From NCBI RefSeq assembly GCF_963583255.1, contig NC_084808.1, forward strand, positions 26,740,300 through 26,804,299: a stretch of 64,000 nt of DNA, in the 5' to 3' direction. Position numbers and translations under genes: made by a program. Positions 1-11,559 of this stretch are shown piece by piece (the first letter of the stretch is position 1; each line of letters opens with the position of its first letter). This DNA is from Pyrus communis (Eukaryota; Streptophyta; Magnoliopsida; Rosales; Rosaceae). The notes under the pieces are model-generated. The model did no database searches. It saw only the letters and a program-made list of their open reading frames with translations, and was not told the origin of the DNA.

Positions 1-1626
1 AGTGTTAATCCATGTCTTTTGGTAAAAAATGCAAGTTTTTTATTTTCTCAAAATATTTTCCGTCAGTATTAAGGAAATCTTTACAATGTATTTGGAAGCG
101 GATTTACGATTTATTGAGCAACAAGTGTATAGTTAGTAGAATATTTCAGCCAAAAAGTAAAAAAAATGAAAAATATAAAGATTTTTTTTTTTTGACAAAA
201 ATGTAAACCTTTTAGTCTCGCAAAATATTTTTTTTCTGAGCATTAAGTTAAACTTTTTACGAAATTTGGAAGCAGTTTTACAGTTTATTGAGCAACAAAT
301 ATATATTTAGTAGAATATTTAAGTCGAAAACCAAAAAACTAAGTGAAAAATATAGTAGTGAGGCCCATACATCGTTAGATGGGGTTCTACACTCAAGAAT
401 CTCGACCGAAAATCTCACCTTAATTTTCAAAACTTCACAATGAGGCGAATGTGAAAATAAATAGATGCAGCGTTGATTCATGTACAAATTTGCAAAATCG
501 ATTGACACTCATGATTGTTAATCCATTTTTTGGTAAAAAAATGCAAAATTTTCATTGTCTTGAAATATTTCCCGTGATCATTAAGGAAATCTTTATAATG
601 TATTTGGAAGCGGATTTGAGATTTATTGAGCAACAACTGTATAGTTAGTAGAATATTTAAACCAAAATGTAAAAAATATAGAGATTTTAAAATGTATATT
701 TAGTGTATATATTTTGTTTAAATTATAAATGTAAAAATCACCTGTCAGTGAGGCTTGAACAAAAAATAGCAAAATTTTGTTTCATTAAATGGTCTTTCAC
801 CCTCTTTTAGTTGACAAATAGGGCATCATTATTATGTAGTTTAGATTTAGATAAAAGAAAAATTAACAAGAAAGAAAAAAGGTCATTTACCTTTAAATTT
901 TGGTTTTAAAACGTTGATTACAATTGTTCAAATACATTAATAGATTTTGCAAGGAAAAATATATTTTGAAAAACATCAATATGATAGTTTGCTGTAGTGG
1001 TAAGAGAAATAAAAGAAAAAATAACAAAAATGATACAAATTCTTAGGGTGCGTGTTCTGCGTGGGCCGAGTCTGCCTCGTTTTGTGTGCGTCGAGCTCTG
1101 CTGACCCTCGTTTATTTTGACATAAATGCAAATTTTTTATCTTTACAAAATATTTTTCCTAAGCATTAAGTTAAACATTTTAAGGAATTTGGAAGCATTT
1201 TTAAAATTTATTGAGCAACAAATGTATATTTAATCGAATATTTGAGTCAAAAACTAAAAAAATGATTGAAAAACATAGTAGTGTTGCCCATAACATTGTC
1301 AAACGGGGTTCGACACTCAACAATCTCAATGGAAAGTCTCATCATAATTCTCAAAACTTCACAGTTAGGCGAAGGTGAAAATAAATAGATTGAACGGTGA
1401 TTTATGTGCGAATTTGCAAAACCGGCTGAAAACTGTGAGTGTTAATCCACGTTTTTTTTTAAATGCAAATTTTTTATTTCTCGAAATATTTTCCGTGAGC
1501 ATTAAGGAATTCTTTATAATGTATTTGGGAGTGGATTTACGATTTATTGAGTAATAAGTGTACATTTAGTAGAATATTTAAGCCGAAAAGTAAAAAAAAT
1601 AAGTGAACAATATATAGACGTTAAAA

Positions 1627-1866
1627 CGTATATTTTGAACAGTAGGAATATAATAGCTTGTTGTAGTGGTAGGAGAAACAAAAGAAAAATTAACAAAAAT
1701 GATTCAAATTCTTGGGGTGGCAAAAATTTAAGTGTGACCTTGTGGCAGCCAGAAAATCACGCGTAACTTTCTGCCACCCCAATAATTTGCATCATTTTTG
1801 TACATTTTTCTTTGATTTCTCTTACCACTACAACAAACTATCATATTCATGTTCTCCAAAATAAAA
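1627..1866. repeat. Inverted repeat (MITE-like palindrome), array copy 1
   Basis: The left arm (GTATATTTTGAACAG, then the ATAGCTTGTTGTAGTGG region, then ATTCAAATTCTTGGGGTGGC) is answered by its reverse complement on the right, which ends in CATGTTCTCCAAAATA. The arms are roughly 110 bp. The same palindrome sits at the same place in the other array copies, so it joined the unit before the array expanded. Confidence 0.75.
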
Positions 1867-1870
1867 TTTT

Positions 1871-2165
1871 TTATGCATGGGGCCCAGCTCGTTTTCTGAA
1901 CACCTAAGAGTTTGCCTCGTTTTACGTGCGCATAGTCTGTCTTGTCTTGTGTGCCTAGGTTTGTCTCGTTCTGCATGTGAGGTGACTGCATCGTTTTGCA
2001 TGCCAGAGGCCCACGCTTTTTTGCATCAACAGAGGCAGCAGCGTTTTGGGGTGTATGGAGCCAACGTCATTTTCCGTGCCTCGATTTGTGGGACGTATAC
2101 CGCTAGCTTTTCGTGAGCGAACTCTCGTTGTTTTGTGTTCCAGAAGCCCACCTTGTATTGTGTGT
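1871..2165. repeat. GC-richer minisatellite module of the array, copy 1
   Basis: This stretch has irregular repeats of roughly 25-33 bp built on CCTCGTTTTGCGTGC followed by AGAGCCC-like spacers. It contrasts with the very AT-rich modules on either side. Homologous blocks lie at 5300-5627 and 7040-7430. The solo LTR at 2171 interrupts it. Confidence 0.7.
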
Positions 2166-2170
2166 TGTGG

Positions 2171-4520
2171 TGATATGAACATATTTAGGCGACTTACTTA
2201 GCTTGTTTTCGTGCATTTATATTGTTAATTCATAGTTGTTTTAGTAGTTTAAGCCATTTTCGTGTGTTTTTAGGTTCATATGGCTAAGGAAGCAAAAAGA
2301 TGCATTTTGGAGCAAAATTGGACTTGGAATGGATAGCTTATGTTTGGAGCAAAAGGAATGGACGAAATTGAAGACCTAATGAAGTGAGGATTCCTAATCA
2401 CAAGAGGATTCCTAATGAGGAATCCTAGTCAAAGAAGGTTTCCTACTTGAAGTAGGAAAGTTAAGCCAAGGTTTCCTATTTTGGTTTAATCTTTCCTAAT
2501 CCTTAAAGACTCCAAGTTTCAGCAATATCAAGGGCTCCTACCTATTCTAGGTCACAAAACTTGCAACCTTAAACAATGCCATGTGTTTCCTTGTGTCTCC
2601 CTTCCTTGCCGTGCAAGGAAGGGCTTTGTTCCTTATTTTAAACACTTAAACACCTTCTTTTCTCATACCTATTTCAGCCGCACCCTTTTAGACACCCTAA
2701 GGTATTTCCCCATCCATTGATTCAATAAATCCATCTCAGCCGTACCTTGTTCCTAACCCTAGAGCCTATTCTATTCACTTCTCATTCAGATTATCATTCA
2801 GCCACCATGACATTATTCCTTCATCATTGCACCACATTTCAGCCACCATGACATTATTCTTTCATCATTGCACCACATTCCAGCCTTGCCGTGCATAACC
2901 CACCACATTCCAGCCTTGCCGTGCACATCACCACATATTCCAGCCATTCCACACACCTTTCCAACCTAATCCACATGCATTCATCATCATTCACCCTAGC
3001 TGTCACTCACATGCATTTCCTTCATTATTTCAGCCACATGCACCCATAATCATTCACTCCCCTAGCCGTGACATGCATTCATCATTCAGCAACTTTTCCT
3101 AGCTGTTTTTCACATGCATTCCCTTCATTATTTCAGCCACATGCACCCATAATCATAGAGCCACATGCAATCTTAATCATTCAGCCACATATTCTCTCAT
3201 TCTCCCTATAAAACCATGCATTCCCTCACCAACAAGGAGGACTTCCCTGGGTGCCGTGCCTTCCTCCACCATTTCAGAAATTCATACACACTTCACACCA
3301 TCACACATCCATTCCTCCATACAAATACCACCCCAAAACCTATCCTTAGACCTTGTGCCGCAACAAAGAGGAAGAGAAGAGGGCCTAAACGTTCATACAA
3401 TTCAAGTTTGAGTTGTTGGAATGTTTAGGTGTTTCTTTTCCTTTGATTTCAATGTTTAATTTCAATTCTCTTTGTCTTGTACGTATGAGGTACTAAACCC
3501 CGCCTTGGCTAGGGGGGGATTCGAAATACATGTTTATGCTTGCGATATGATTTGATTACTTCTAATTGCGTTTCATAAGTTGTGAATTCAATTTACTTAT
3601 CTATGTGAATTACATTGATTTGTGTGTGTTGGTTGAGAGTGCACGCTTAATTATCATGCATAAATTGGATGCTAGGATATAAGGAAATTTCACCTAATCG
3701 TTATGGAATTATATTCACAAGTAGTAAAGGTTGATGATCTCAATCGCGTTAAGTAAATTCTTGGCATAAGTTTCATGCAATCATAGTAACAAGTGCTTCG
3801 TCAATGCTTATGGTTTTCATAGAACGTAATGATTCTTGCTTGTTTCTCTATTATGCAATCATGTAGGGGACTTGTGGGGAATGTTTTGGGTTGTCGTATG
3901 CAATCATCCAATTCAATAACGTTAGGAAAATCTGATGGTTAATTAGTGCAATTCACGGTTAATCTGGGGCGTTGAGAATTGATGGTTTATTGAAAAGCAA
4001 TTGGAAATCGTTTTATATGCAAGTATAACATGTGTGGAGATGAACCCCTTAGCTAGCATTCATCCATATTTTCATCACATTCATATTTACATTTTGCCTT
4101 TAAATTACAATCTGTGCATTTAGTTTAACTTCGTCAAAACCTCAATCCCCCTTTGCTTTAGTGTCCAATTTAGTTAGAAAGTGTCTTAGTTTGTGTTTAT
4201 AAGTGTTTTGATTCAATTTGTTACACAAATTCGTCCAAATTCACCAAAGTGCTCAAAACTGCCTAGAAAGTGTTTTTAAGGTAGTTTTGAGTGTTTTGGG
4301 TGCTGTTTGAGTCTTTTGGTTTGTTTTAGTGTTTTAAGTGTTTAGTTTTGCATTCTTTGAGTCTAGTTTAGTGTTTTAAACTTTATTTTACGTTTTTGAG
4401 TCAGTTTCCAAGTGATTTTGCAATCCCTCCTAATCCCCGGTTAAGAACGATCCCTACTTATACATATACTACAATTGTCAAAAAGAGGGTTTAATTTGTG
4501 TGCGTATAATTCCCGTACCA
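2171..4520 (+). mobile_element. Solo LTR, 2,350 bp, probably Ty3/gypsy-type
   Basis: The element begins TGATATGAAC and ends CCCGTACCA, so it has TG...CA ends. It is flanked by a perfect 5-bp duplication TGTGG (2166-2170 and 4521-4525). The flanking array sequence reads continuously across it when compared with the other copies (GTGTTGTGGTTCGCC type), so the empty site can be rebuilt. There is one copy of each end, no primer-binding site, no polypurine tract and no gag/pol frame, which fits a solo LTR left by LTR-LTR recombination. A TATAAAA at about 3207 may be the LTR promoter. The gypsy assignment rests on length and style only; a non-autonomous element with very short LTRs is less likely. 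Confidence 0.8.
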
Positions 4521-5110
4521 TGTGGTTCGCCTCGGTTTGCATGGACTGAGTCTATCTCGTTTTGCATGCATCAAGCTCACCTGTCCCATGTTTTGTTGAC
4601 AAAAATGCAAATTTTTTATCTTTGCAACATATTTTTCCTGAGCATTAGGTTAAACATTTTAAGGAATTTGGAAGCATTTTTAAAATTCATTGAGCAACAA
4701 ATGTATATTTAGTAGAATATTTGAACCGAAAACTAAAAAAATGATTAAAAAACACAGTAGTGAGGCCCATAACATTGTCAAACGGGGTTCGACACTTAAG
4801 AATCTCAACAGAAAGTCTCATCTTAATTCTCAAAACTTCACAGTGAGGCGAAAGTGAAAATAAATAGATTCAACGGTGATTTATATGCAAATTTGCAAAA
4901 CCGTCTGAAAATTGTGAGTTAACATCCACGTTTTTCTTTTGTAAAAAATGCAAATTTTTTATTTTCTCGAAATATTTTCCGTGAGCATTAAGGAAATCTT
5001 TATAATGTACTTGGAAGCGTATTTAAGATTTATTGAGCAACAAGTGTATATTTAGTAGAATATTTAAGCTGAAAAGTAAAAAAATAAGTGAACATTATAA
5101 AGATGTTAAA

Positions 5111-5292
5111 ATGTATATTTTGAAGAGCAAGAATATGATAGTTTGTTGTAGTGGTAGGAGAAACAAAAGAAAAATGTACAAAAATGATTCAAATTCTTAG
5201 GGTGGTAGAAATTCACGCTTGACTTTGTGGTAGCTAGAAAGTCTACTATCCCATTAAAACAAACTATCATATTCATGTTCTCCAAAATATAA
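5111..5292. repeat. Inverted repeat, array copy 2 (centre shortened)
   Basis: This is the same palindrome as at 1627-1866, but the centre is partly deleted: after GTGGTAGCTAGAAAGTC it jumps to the ACTATCATATTCATG end. Confidence 0.65.
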
Positions 5293-5299
5293 TTTTCCG

Positions 5300-5627
5300 T
5301 GCATGGAGCCCGACTCGTTTTCTAAGCACCTAAGAGTTCACCTCGTTCTGCGTGCGCAAAGCTTGTCTCGTCTTGTATGCTTGGGTTCGCCTCGTTTTGC
5401 ATGTGAGGTGATCGCATCGTTTTGCGTGCTAGAAGGCCCCCCCTTTTTGTGTCCAGAGAGGCAGCGTCGTTTTAGGGTACACGGAGCCTACCTCGTTTTC
5501 CATGCCTCAATTTATGCAACGTAAACCGCCTCGTTTTGCATGCCAGAAGCTCACCTCATTTTCTGTGAGCAGAGCCCGCCTTCTGTTGCGTGTTGTGGTT
5601 CACCTCGTTTTACGTGTGTCGAGCCCA
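5300..5627. repeat. GC-richer minisatellite module of the array, copy 2
   Basis: Repeats of the CCTCGTTTTGCATG type with variable spacers match the blocks at 1871-2165 and 7040-7430. The hAT-like MITE follows immediately. Confidence 0.7.
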
Positions 5628-5635
5628 TCTGTCTA

Positions 5636-6074
5636 GGGGTGGTTCGATATGGGATTCTAAACCGAAAATGGGATCCTGAATTCGAAATCGAAAATTTTTG
5701 GGACGGGAATTTGAAGACCAATCCCAAATCAAAATTTCGGTATTCCCAATTTTCGGGATTCCTAAAATATTTTTGGTATTTCGAGATGGTTTGGTGTCCC
5801 AAATTTCATACAAATTGAAATAGCAATCATTCATACAGTTAAATTAACATGCAACCAAAATAAAATAAGTAACCAACCCAAAAGCAAAAAAAATAAGTTA
5901 CAAACCTAATATGTTTGAAAACTAAAAATACAATTTTTTTATTTCATGTTGAAGAAATAGACACATTTGTGGCAGGTTCGTACCGGCATATGTGGTGATA
6001 AATGGCTATGGTTACTACCTATATAACACACCAATTATATTGCAACTAGTAGTTAGCAACAATTCAAATGTATA

Positions 6075-6106
<32 letters not shown>

Positions 6107-6238
6107 TTTGGTTCGGTATTAGATTACCGAAAGATTGAGTAGACAATACCGAATTTCGTACAAAAATTTCGGCAATTTTGGTTTAGGATGGGGATTTTTT
6201 TGGTTTGGTTCAGGATTTTCGGAAATTTTTTCCAACCC
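5636..6238. mobile_element. hAT-like MITE inserted in the tandem array, 603 bp
   Basis: The ends are short imperfect inverted repeats (GGGGTGG at the left, CCAACCC at the right). They are flanked by an 8-bp duplication with two mismatches (TCTGTCTA at 5628-5635, TACGTCTA at 6239-6246). Joining the flanks restores the array sequence CTGTCTAACCCATG. The inside is rich in GGTTCGGT/ATTTCGGG motifs, which are typical of many plant hAT MITEs. Open frames on both strands here are composition artefacts. Confidence 0.7.
6074..6099. repeat. (AT)n microsatellite inside the hAT-like MITE
   Basis: An uninterrupted AT dinucleotide run of about 26 bp is directly visible. Confidence 0.9.
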
Positions 6239-6778
6239 TACGTCTAACCCATGTTTTTTTGACAAAAATGCAAATTTTTTATATTCGTAAAATATTTTTC
6301 CTGAGCATTAAGTTAAACATTTTAAGAAATTTGGAAGTATTTTTAAAATTTATTGAGCAACAAATGTATATTTAGTAAAATATTTGAGCCAAAAACTAAA
6401 AAAATGATTGAAAAACATAGCAGCGAGGCCCAGAACATTGTCAAACGGGGTTCAACACTCAAGAATCTCAACGAAAAGTCTCACCTTAATTCTTAAAACT
6501 TCACAGTGAGGCGAAAGTGAAAATAAATAGATTGAACAGTGATTTATGTGCGAATTTGCAAAACTGGCTGAAAACTGTGACATCCATGTTTTTTTTTGTA
6601 AAAAATGCAAATTTTTATTTTCTCAAAATATTTTCCGTGAGCATTAAGGAAATCTTTATAATTTTTTTGGAAGCGGATTTAAGATTTATTTAGCAACACG
6701 TGTATATTTAGTAGAATATTTAAGTCGAAAAGTTTAAAAAAAAAAAAAAAAAAAGTGAACAGTATAGAGATGTTAAAA

Positions 6779-7038
6779 TGTATATTTTGAAGAGCAGAAA
6801 TATGATAGTTTGTTGTAATGATATGAGAAACAAAAGAAAAATTAACAAAAATGATTCAAATTCTTGGAGTGGCAGAAAGTCAAGCGTGACTTTATGGAGA
6901 CATAAAGTCACGCGTGACTTTCTGCCAGATTTGCACCCCAAAGAATTTGAATCACTTTTGTACATTTTTGTTTATTTTTCCTTGATTTCTCTTATCACTA
7001 CAACAAACTATCATATTCATGTTCTCCAAAATATAATT
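6779..7038. repeat. Inverted repeat, array copy 3 (most complete)
   Basis: This is a 260-bp near-palindrome with arms of about 120 bp. Its centre reads TTTATG-GAGA-CATAAA near 6893-6908, flanked by GTCACGCGTGACTTTCTGCC in inverted copies. It could fold into a long hairpin. The structure is MITE-like, but I cannot see a duplication at its borders. Confidence 0.75.
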
Positions 7039-7039
7039 T

Positions 7040-7430
7040 TCCGTGCGTGGAGCCCGGCTCGTTTTCTGAGCACCCGGGAGTTTGCCTCGTTTCGCATACG
7101 CAGAGCTCACCTTGTCTTGTGTGCCTCGGTTCACCTCGTTCTACATGTGAGGTGATATTTTTTTGTGCCAAAAGTCCGCCCTATTTTGCGTCTAGAGAGG
7201 CATTGTCATTTTGGGGTGCACGAAGCCTACCTCGTTTTTCGTGCCTCGATTTGTGTGATGTATACCACCTCGTTTTTCGTGAGCGAGCTTGCCTCATTTT
7301 GCATGCCAGAAGCTTGCCCCGTTTTCTTTGAGCAAAGCCCACCTTGTTTTGTGTGCCGTGGTTCGTCGCATTCTGTGTGGACTATGTCCGCCTCGTTTTG
7401 CATGTGTCTAGCCCGCCTGACCCATGCTTT
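7040..7430. repeat. GC-richer minisatellite module of the array, copy 3
   Basis: At least ten imperfect CCTCGTTTTGCATG-type units are visible, with 25-33 bp spacing. The next module A starts at 7434. Confidence 0.7.
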
Positions 7431-8058
7431 TTTTGACAAAAATGCAAATTTTTTATCTTCGCAACATATTTTCCTGAGCATTAAGTTAAACATTTTAAGG
7501 AATTTGGAAGCTTAAAATTTATTGAGCAAGAAATGTATATTTAGTAGAATATTTGAGCCAAAAACTAAAAAAATGATTAAAAAATACAGAAGTGAGGCTC
7601 GAAACATTGTCAAACAGGTTTTGACACTCAAGAATCTCAACGAAAGAACTTAGAACAATTCGTGCGTACTTGCTAATTGACGTAACAGTTTTATAGAATC
7701 ACTTCAAAAGATGCAAAATGAAAACCCCTCCTTTCAGCAAATTTCAAGCACTCCAACGCTGAAAATTAATGTATCATAAGGATCTTTACTCATACAAAAA
7801 ATGGGCGATTTTTTTGGTCATATATATGGATTACTACAATTATTTCCAATTTAATTGTTTTTTATAGAGACTATTTTTTAAATGTTGATTTAAGAAATAA
7901 ACTGTTCTAATTATGACATGTATATATTGTGAAGATTAGTTAATAACAAGATTCACAACTAAATGTATAACGAAGTGCACCGAGCACTCTCTATACTGTG
8001 ATAAGCGGATTAAATTATAACAAATTTGTGGTGTGACTAAAGATAATTGGCTAGCTAA

Positions 8059-8274
8059 TGTTATGCGTAGAGATCTAATGATTGTAATATTTGCCAAGTT
8101 TCATTAGATTAGGCATTTATTTAGAGGTGCTTATAGTTGTTTTAAGAGTTAGTTAGCTTCTAAGCATCTCTAGCTAAGTATATATATCTGTAAAAACAAA
8201 TAGTTTCAATTTCTAGAATTCTCTCAACTCTTCTCTGTGTTTCTCTCTTTCTGTTCTCTCAGCCATGGTTAACA
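8059..8274 (+). mobile_element. Solo LTR, 216 bp, probably Ty1/copia-type
   Basis: It starts TGTTA and ends TAACA (a 5-bp inverted repeat) and is flanked by the perfect duplication GCTAA (8054-8058 and 8275-8279). The 3' part is CT-rich (CTCTTCTCTGTGTTTCTCTC), as is common at the end of plant copia LTRs. No internal region or second LTR is present. A short terminal-repeat miniature (TRIM) could also leave such a relic. Confidence 0.8.
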
Positions 8275-8491
8275 GCTAACGCGTGTACTCTAAATTTCAA
8301 GAAATGAATCGATGAAGCATCTCATAGTTTGGAAAGTAATTAAATAACCTGCTAATTTCAGCAGACTTTGGCGTTAAAACTACATGCGAACCCTATAAAC
8401 ACAACCCTATAGAGCTCGATTAGTATAATGCAACGCAAGCCTTGGAAATCAAATTAACCCCAGGTGTGACGGTCACGCAAATCACAACAAC

Positions 8492-9041
8492 ATGGAGAAG
8501 GCTGCATCTAACATAGTCGTTTTCTTGATCATTGCAACTTGCGAGTTTTTCTCACTATTTCTATTCTTTCATATAATTAATTAGTGCTAATTTGCATTAC
8601 ATTTGCATAACGTTCACTAATGCAATATTATTTGCAGGTGTAGGATTTTCAAGGTTGACAGGAGCACAAGCTAGGAGTTCGGTTCAAGAACGATGTTCTG
8701 CCAACTCCGGGTGCAACAAAACCGAATGCTCATCTTCAGGCAGAGTTATTTGCCTCGACAATAAATGCACATGCTTAGAGTTTTTGGGCAGCTCTGCACC
8801 GGCACCTGAAATCGCCTAGTCACCGGAAACAGGCCGATGTTCGACTAGCCGTGAATGTGAAGGAAAATTCAAGTGCGTTGGCGACGGTCATTTGTAGCGA
8901 CGGAAATGCAGTTGCTTAGACAGACAGCAAGCTGGCAATATTCGTTGCTATGTTCTGAATGACTGCCGAGATTTATATTGTAATCACAAATGCATATGCG
9001 TCGAGGATCCGTATTCTCCTTCCCCAAGTCCGATTTCTTAG
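8492..9041 (+). pseudogene. Decayed gene for a secreted peptide with three cysteine-rich modules
   Basis: A candidate first exon at 8492 encodes MEKAASNIVVFLIIATC, a signal-peptide-like start. A second exon after an acceptor near 8638 then reads in one frame to the TAG at 9039. That frame carries three cysteine-rich modules of similar layout: RCSANSGC...CLDNKCTCLE, RCSTSREC...RRKCSCLD and RCYVLNDC...NHKCICVED. Each ends in CxC. Two in-frame TAG stops (8817-8819 and about 8895) break modules 1-2 and 2-3, and no good donor joins exon 1 to exon 2 in phase. I therefore call it a pseudogene. The cysteine layout resembles defensin-like or nodule-cysteine-rich-like secreted peptides, but I do not recognise the family. 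Confidence 0.5.
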
Positions 9042-9929
9042 ATTTAGTTCTGTTGTCCTCGGTATGCAAAACCAATAATCAAGTCTTCTTTTCAAAAATA
9101 AATAATCAAAATTAATTCTTGAGTAACAAGGTTGAGAGTGATTTTAATTTTCCTTACTAAAGAAAATTTCATTAGTGATTTTAATTTTCCTTACTAAAGA
9201 AAATTTCATTAGAAGGTGATTGTGAGTTTGTGATAGGTCTGTTAAACATGGTGATGGGTATGCAAAACCATTGATATCGGGCTAATAAACCATTGATCTC
9301 AATTCCACAATGGACTACTTACACACATCTCGCATCGATTGTCGCAATCATTATACTCCGTGGTGGATGCACATTGAGATCTCTCAGAACCACTCAAAGT
9401 TCGAGAAATATATATGTGAAAGTCTTCTGAGGACTATTTGAATATTTGGTACGGACTCTTTTTATGCAGACCAAGTGTTCGACAAAATACCTTTCGTAGG
9501 TTGCATGGACAACACGCGATAAGTTCTCTCAATAACACTCATCAGATTGTTTTGGTATATGCCAATATCTTTTGACTCGTACACAATTTCGTTCAGCTAA
9601 CGACAATTAGTCCACCAAATGTTCAACAAAATGCTTTTAGCAAATAAACTGAATTTTTTTTGCACGCTTTACGCTTTGTTTGTATCTAAAAGACTTGAAC
9701 TTTTAACTCTAAAACTTCTCAAAGGTTCGAATTTTGGATCTGTCACTGGTATACTAGTGCAGAACGTAAGAGCAAGTGATCCAATTATTTACCATCTCAT
9801 AGTCCACGTCTAGCATCAATGAAGACTTCATCAAGCTTTCACGATCAAGTATGAATTGAGGCTGAAACAGGAAACCAATGCAACTTGAGAGAGAGAGAGA
9901 GAGAGATAGAGTCTCAAGTATATGAAATT
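9042..9929. other. Spacer without a supported gene
   Basis: The 44-base stretch from about 9133 is directly duplicated (GTGATTTTAATTTTCCTTAC occurs twice). A short frame at 9462-9512 reads DQVFDKIPF, which looks like a scrap of a pentatricopeptide repeat but is too short to claim. A (GA)n microsatellite sits at 9887-9906. I see nothing else. Confidence 0.5.
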
Positions 9930-10929
9930 TTAACTAACATCGTATCTTTGTCCAAACTCGTGGACTTTGATGGGATAAGAGAAACCCTTTGAATCTACAG
10001 TGAGCTAGAATACGTGGACTTGCTCTCCGGTGAAATTTCTATGAACTACGTTGCCATTTATTTGAAATTTTTCAAGAACTTGATCAGCAACAGATGCTTC
10101 TACGAAGCCACTATATAGATTAAAACCTATCTTGAGAGTAGTGTTTACATCTTTTAGCCAGCGGTAAGTTCCTAACCATGGGCTATTGACGGGGCCAATG
10201 AATAATTCATCATTTCACAGATTTCTGAATTCTTCTGGTTGAGATAACAGAAAAACCGAATATGCTGACAAACCTAGGCCACTTTCAAACGCAGCACTAA
10301 CAACAGCCATTTTTTGGTGCTGCTGTGCCCACTGGGCAACGATTGCTGTCTTTCCGAAGCCGCCAACAACGCTAGGTTTAATAACCTGAAAGAACCAATA
10401 TGAACAACCTAAATCAGGAACACGCCATCGAATGGTCATAAATTTCAGTAACAAAGACACCAAATTGCAAAAGATTGAGATACTAATGAGCAATGTATAA
10501 ACTGCCACTCACAGGAGCTACTATTCCCGGATGGGTATACTTCACCAGCTTATCAAGCGGATGTTCTCTAGGACTGTCAATAGTTTCATCCAGTGCCACA
10601 AGTAAACCACTTTCTTCACAGAATCCGATAATGTCGCCTTCATTTTGAACAGGTTCCTGGAACAAATAGATAGTCTCAGGGTCAACGATGGCATTAATTA
10701 AGATACATTGACAACTATCACTAATCCTAACAAATATAGATGAGGCGAAAAGTTAAATCGTTAAAGCATGCCAACCACATAAACTTTGATCTGAAAGAGA
10801 TTCCATCACTCGAGAGGGAGTGGTAATGTAGATTAGAAATGTTGAGTTAACCAATTTTGCAGAGTGAATGCCTCTAAATACTGCAGATCGCAATCCTTTA
10901 CCGAGGATCCAAACTGGATACCTTCTTTA

Positions 10930-11503
10930 TGTTGGAGTTTGTGGCCAAGTGGACAAATGTCCAAAATAACTTTCGACTAATAAAATAATAAGGTGGACAA
11001 AATCATTGTTGCTTTCCTTGTTTTGAGGAGAAAAGGAAAAGGCTAGCAAGTAGCCTTATTATTTTATGTATTTGGTTGTTTTTTAAAAGGGAAGAAGTGT
11101 GCAGCCGAGTGTAGAGTGAGATGGAGAGAAAAGCATCCAAGGAGATGGTGTGAGCATTTGGCTCTACCATGGGCACGGGTGAGAGAAATCAAGAGAGTTA
11201 GAGTGAAAAATCTCTTGTGAAAGAACTCTTGGGGTAGAGTGAGGCTCTTGGGAAAATTCTGTGAGTGGGTGTACAAGGGATATGGGATTGGGTTATGTCG
11301 ATTTAACTCATGTGTAACTTGTATTGTTTTTCTCATAGTGAAGAGCAATATCTCTCCGAGGACGTAGGCAGTTTTTTGCCGAACCTCGTAAATTTCTCTG
11401 TGTCTTTATTTCTTGTATTTTATTTTGTTCAACTGTGTGTGATTTTGGTGAGGTTGTAATCTGAATCTCGGTTCCGCACTAACGAACGGGCCAAGGCACA
11501 ACA
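10930..11503 (+). repeat. 5' LTR of the copia-type element (574 bp)
   Basis: It begins TGTTGGAGTTTGTGG and ends GGCCAAGGCACAACA. It matches 12407-12980 base for base except about four positions (for example GGGAAGAAG versus GGGAATAAG). Confidence 0.95.
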
Positions 11504-11504
11504 A

Positions 11505-11517
11505 TTGGTATCAGAGC
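11505..11517 (+). promoter_or_regulatory. Primer-binding site complementary to initiator tRNA-Met
   Basis: TTGGTATCAGAGC follows the 5' LTR after one base. This is the classical plant copia/Cassandra primer site for reverse transcription. Confidence 0.9.
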
Positions 11518-11559
11518 ATCGTTGGGGGTTTTGGTTCGTTGGAGGTCCAGATTTGTTGT

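Larger units (their letters stand above)
1..7650. repeat. Tandem array of a compound AT-rich repeat unit (about 1.1-1.2 kb)
   Basis: Direct reading shows the same order of modules recurring. Module A starts with GACAAAAATGCAAATT at about 1119, 4598, 6261 and 7434. Module B, a diverged copy of A, starts with GTAAAAAATGCAAATT about 340 bp later. Then comes an inverted repeat, then a GC-richer minisatellite containing CCTCGTTTTGCATG. After removing the two insertions (2171-4520 and 5636-6238) the A-to-A spacing is about 1.06-1.17 kb. The first 1.1 kb holds a B-A-B remnant and the last copy stops within A near 7650. The short open frames here are not conserved between copies and I treat them as non-coding. 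Whether the array is a satellite or the inside of a decayed larger transposon cannot be told from this window. Confidence 0.85.

Noticed and set aside
1728..2182. Open frames such as those at 1877-2116 and 1955-2182
   Set aside because: They come from the minisatellite, whose repeat length lets several frames stay open; the frames differ between copies.
5551..5834. Overlapping open frames on both strands, 74-92 codons
   Set aside because: They fall within the hAT-like MITE and array, have no domain and are not shared with sister copies.
9462..9512. Pentatricopeptide-repeat gene fragment (DQVFDKIPF)
   Set aside because: Only one partial motif is visible with no neighbouring repeat; it is too short to distinguish from chance.
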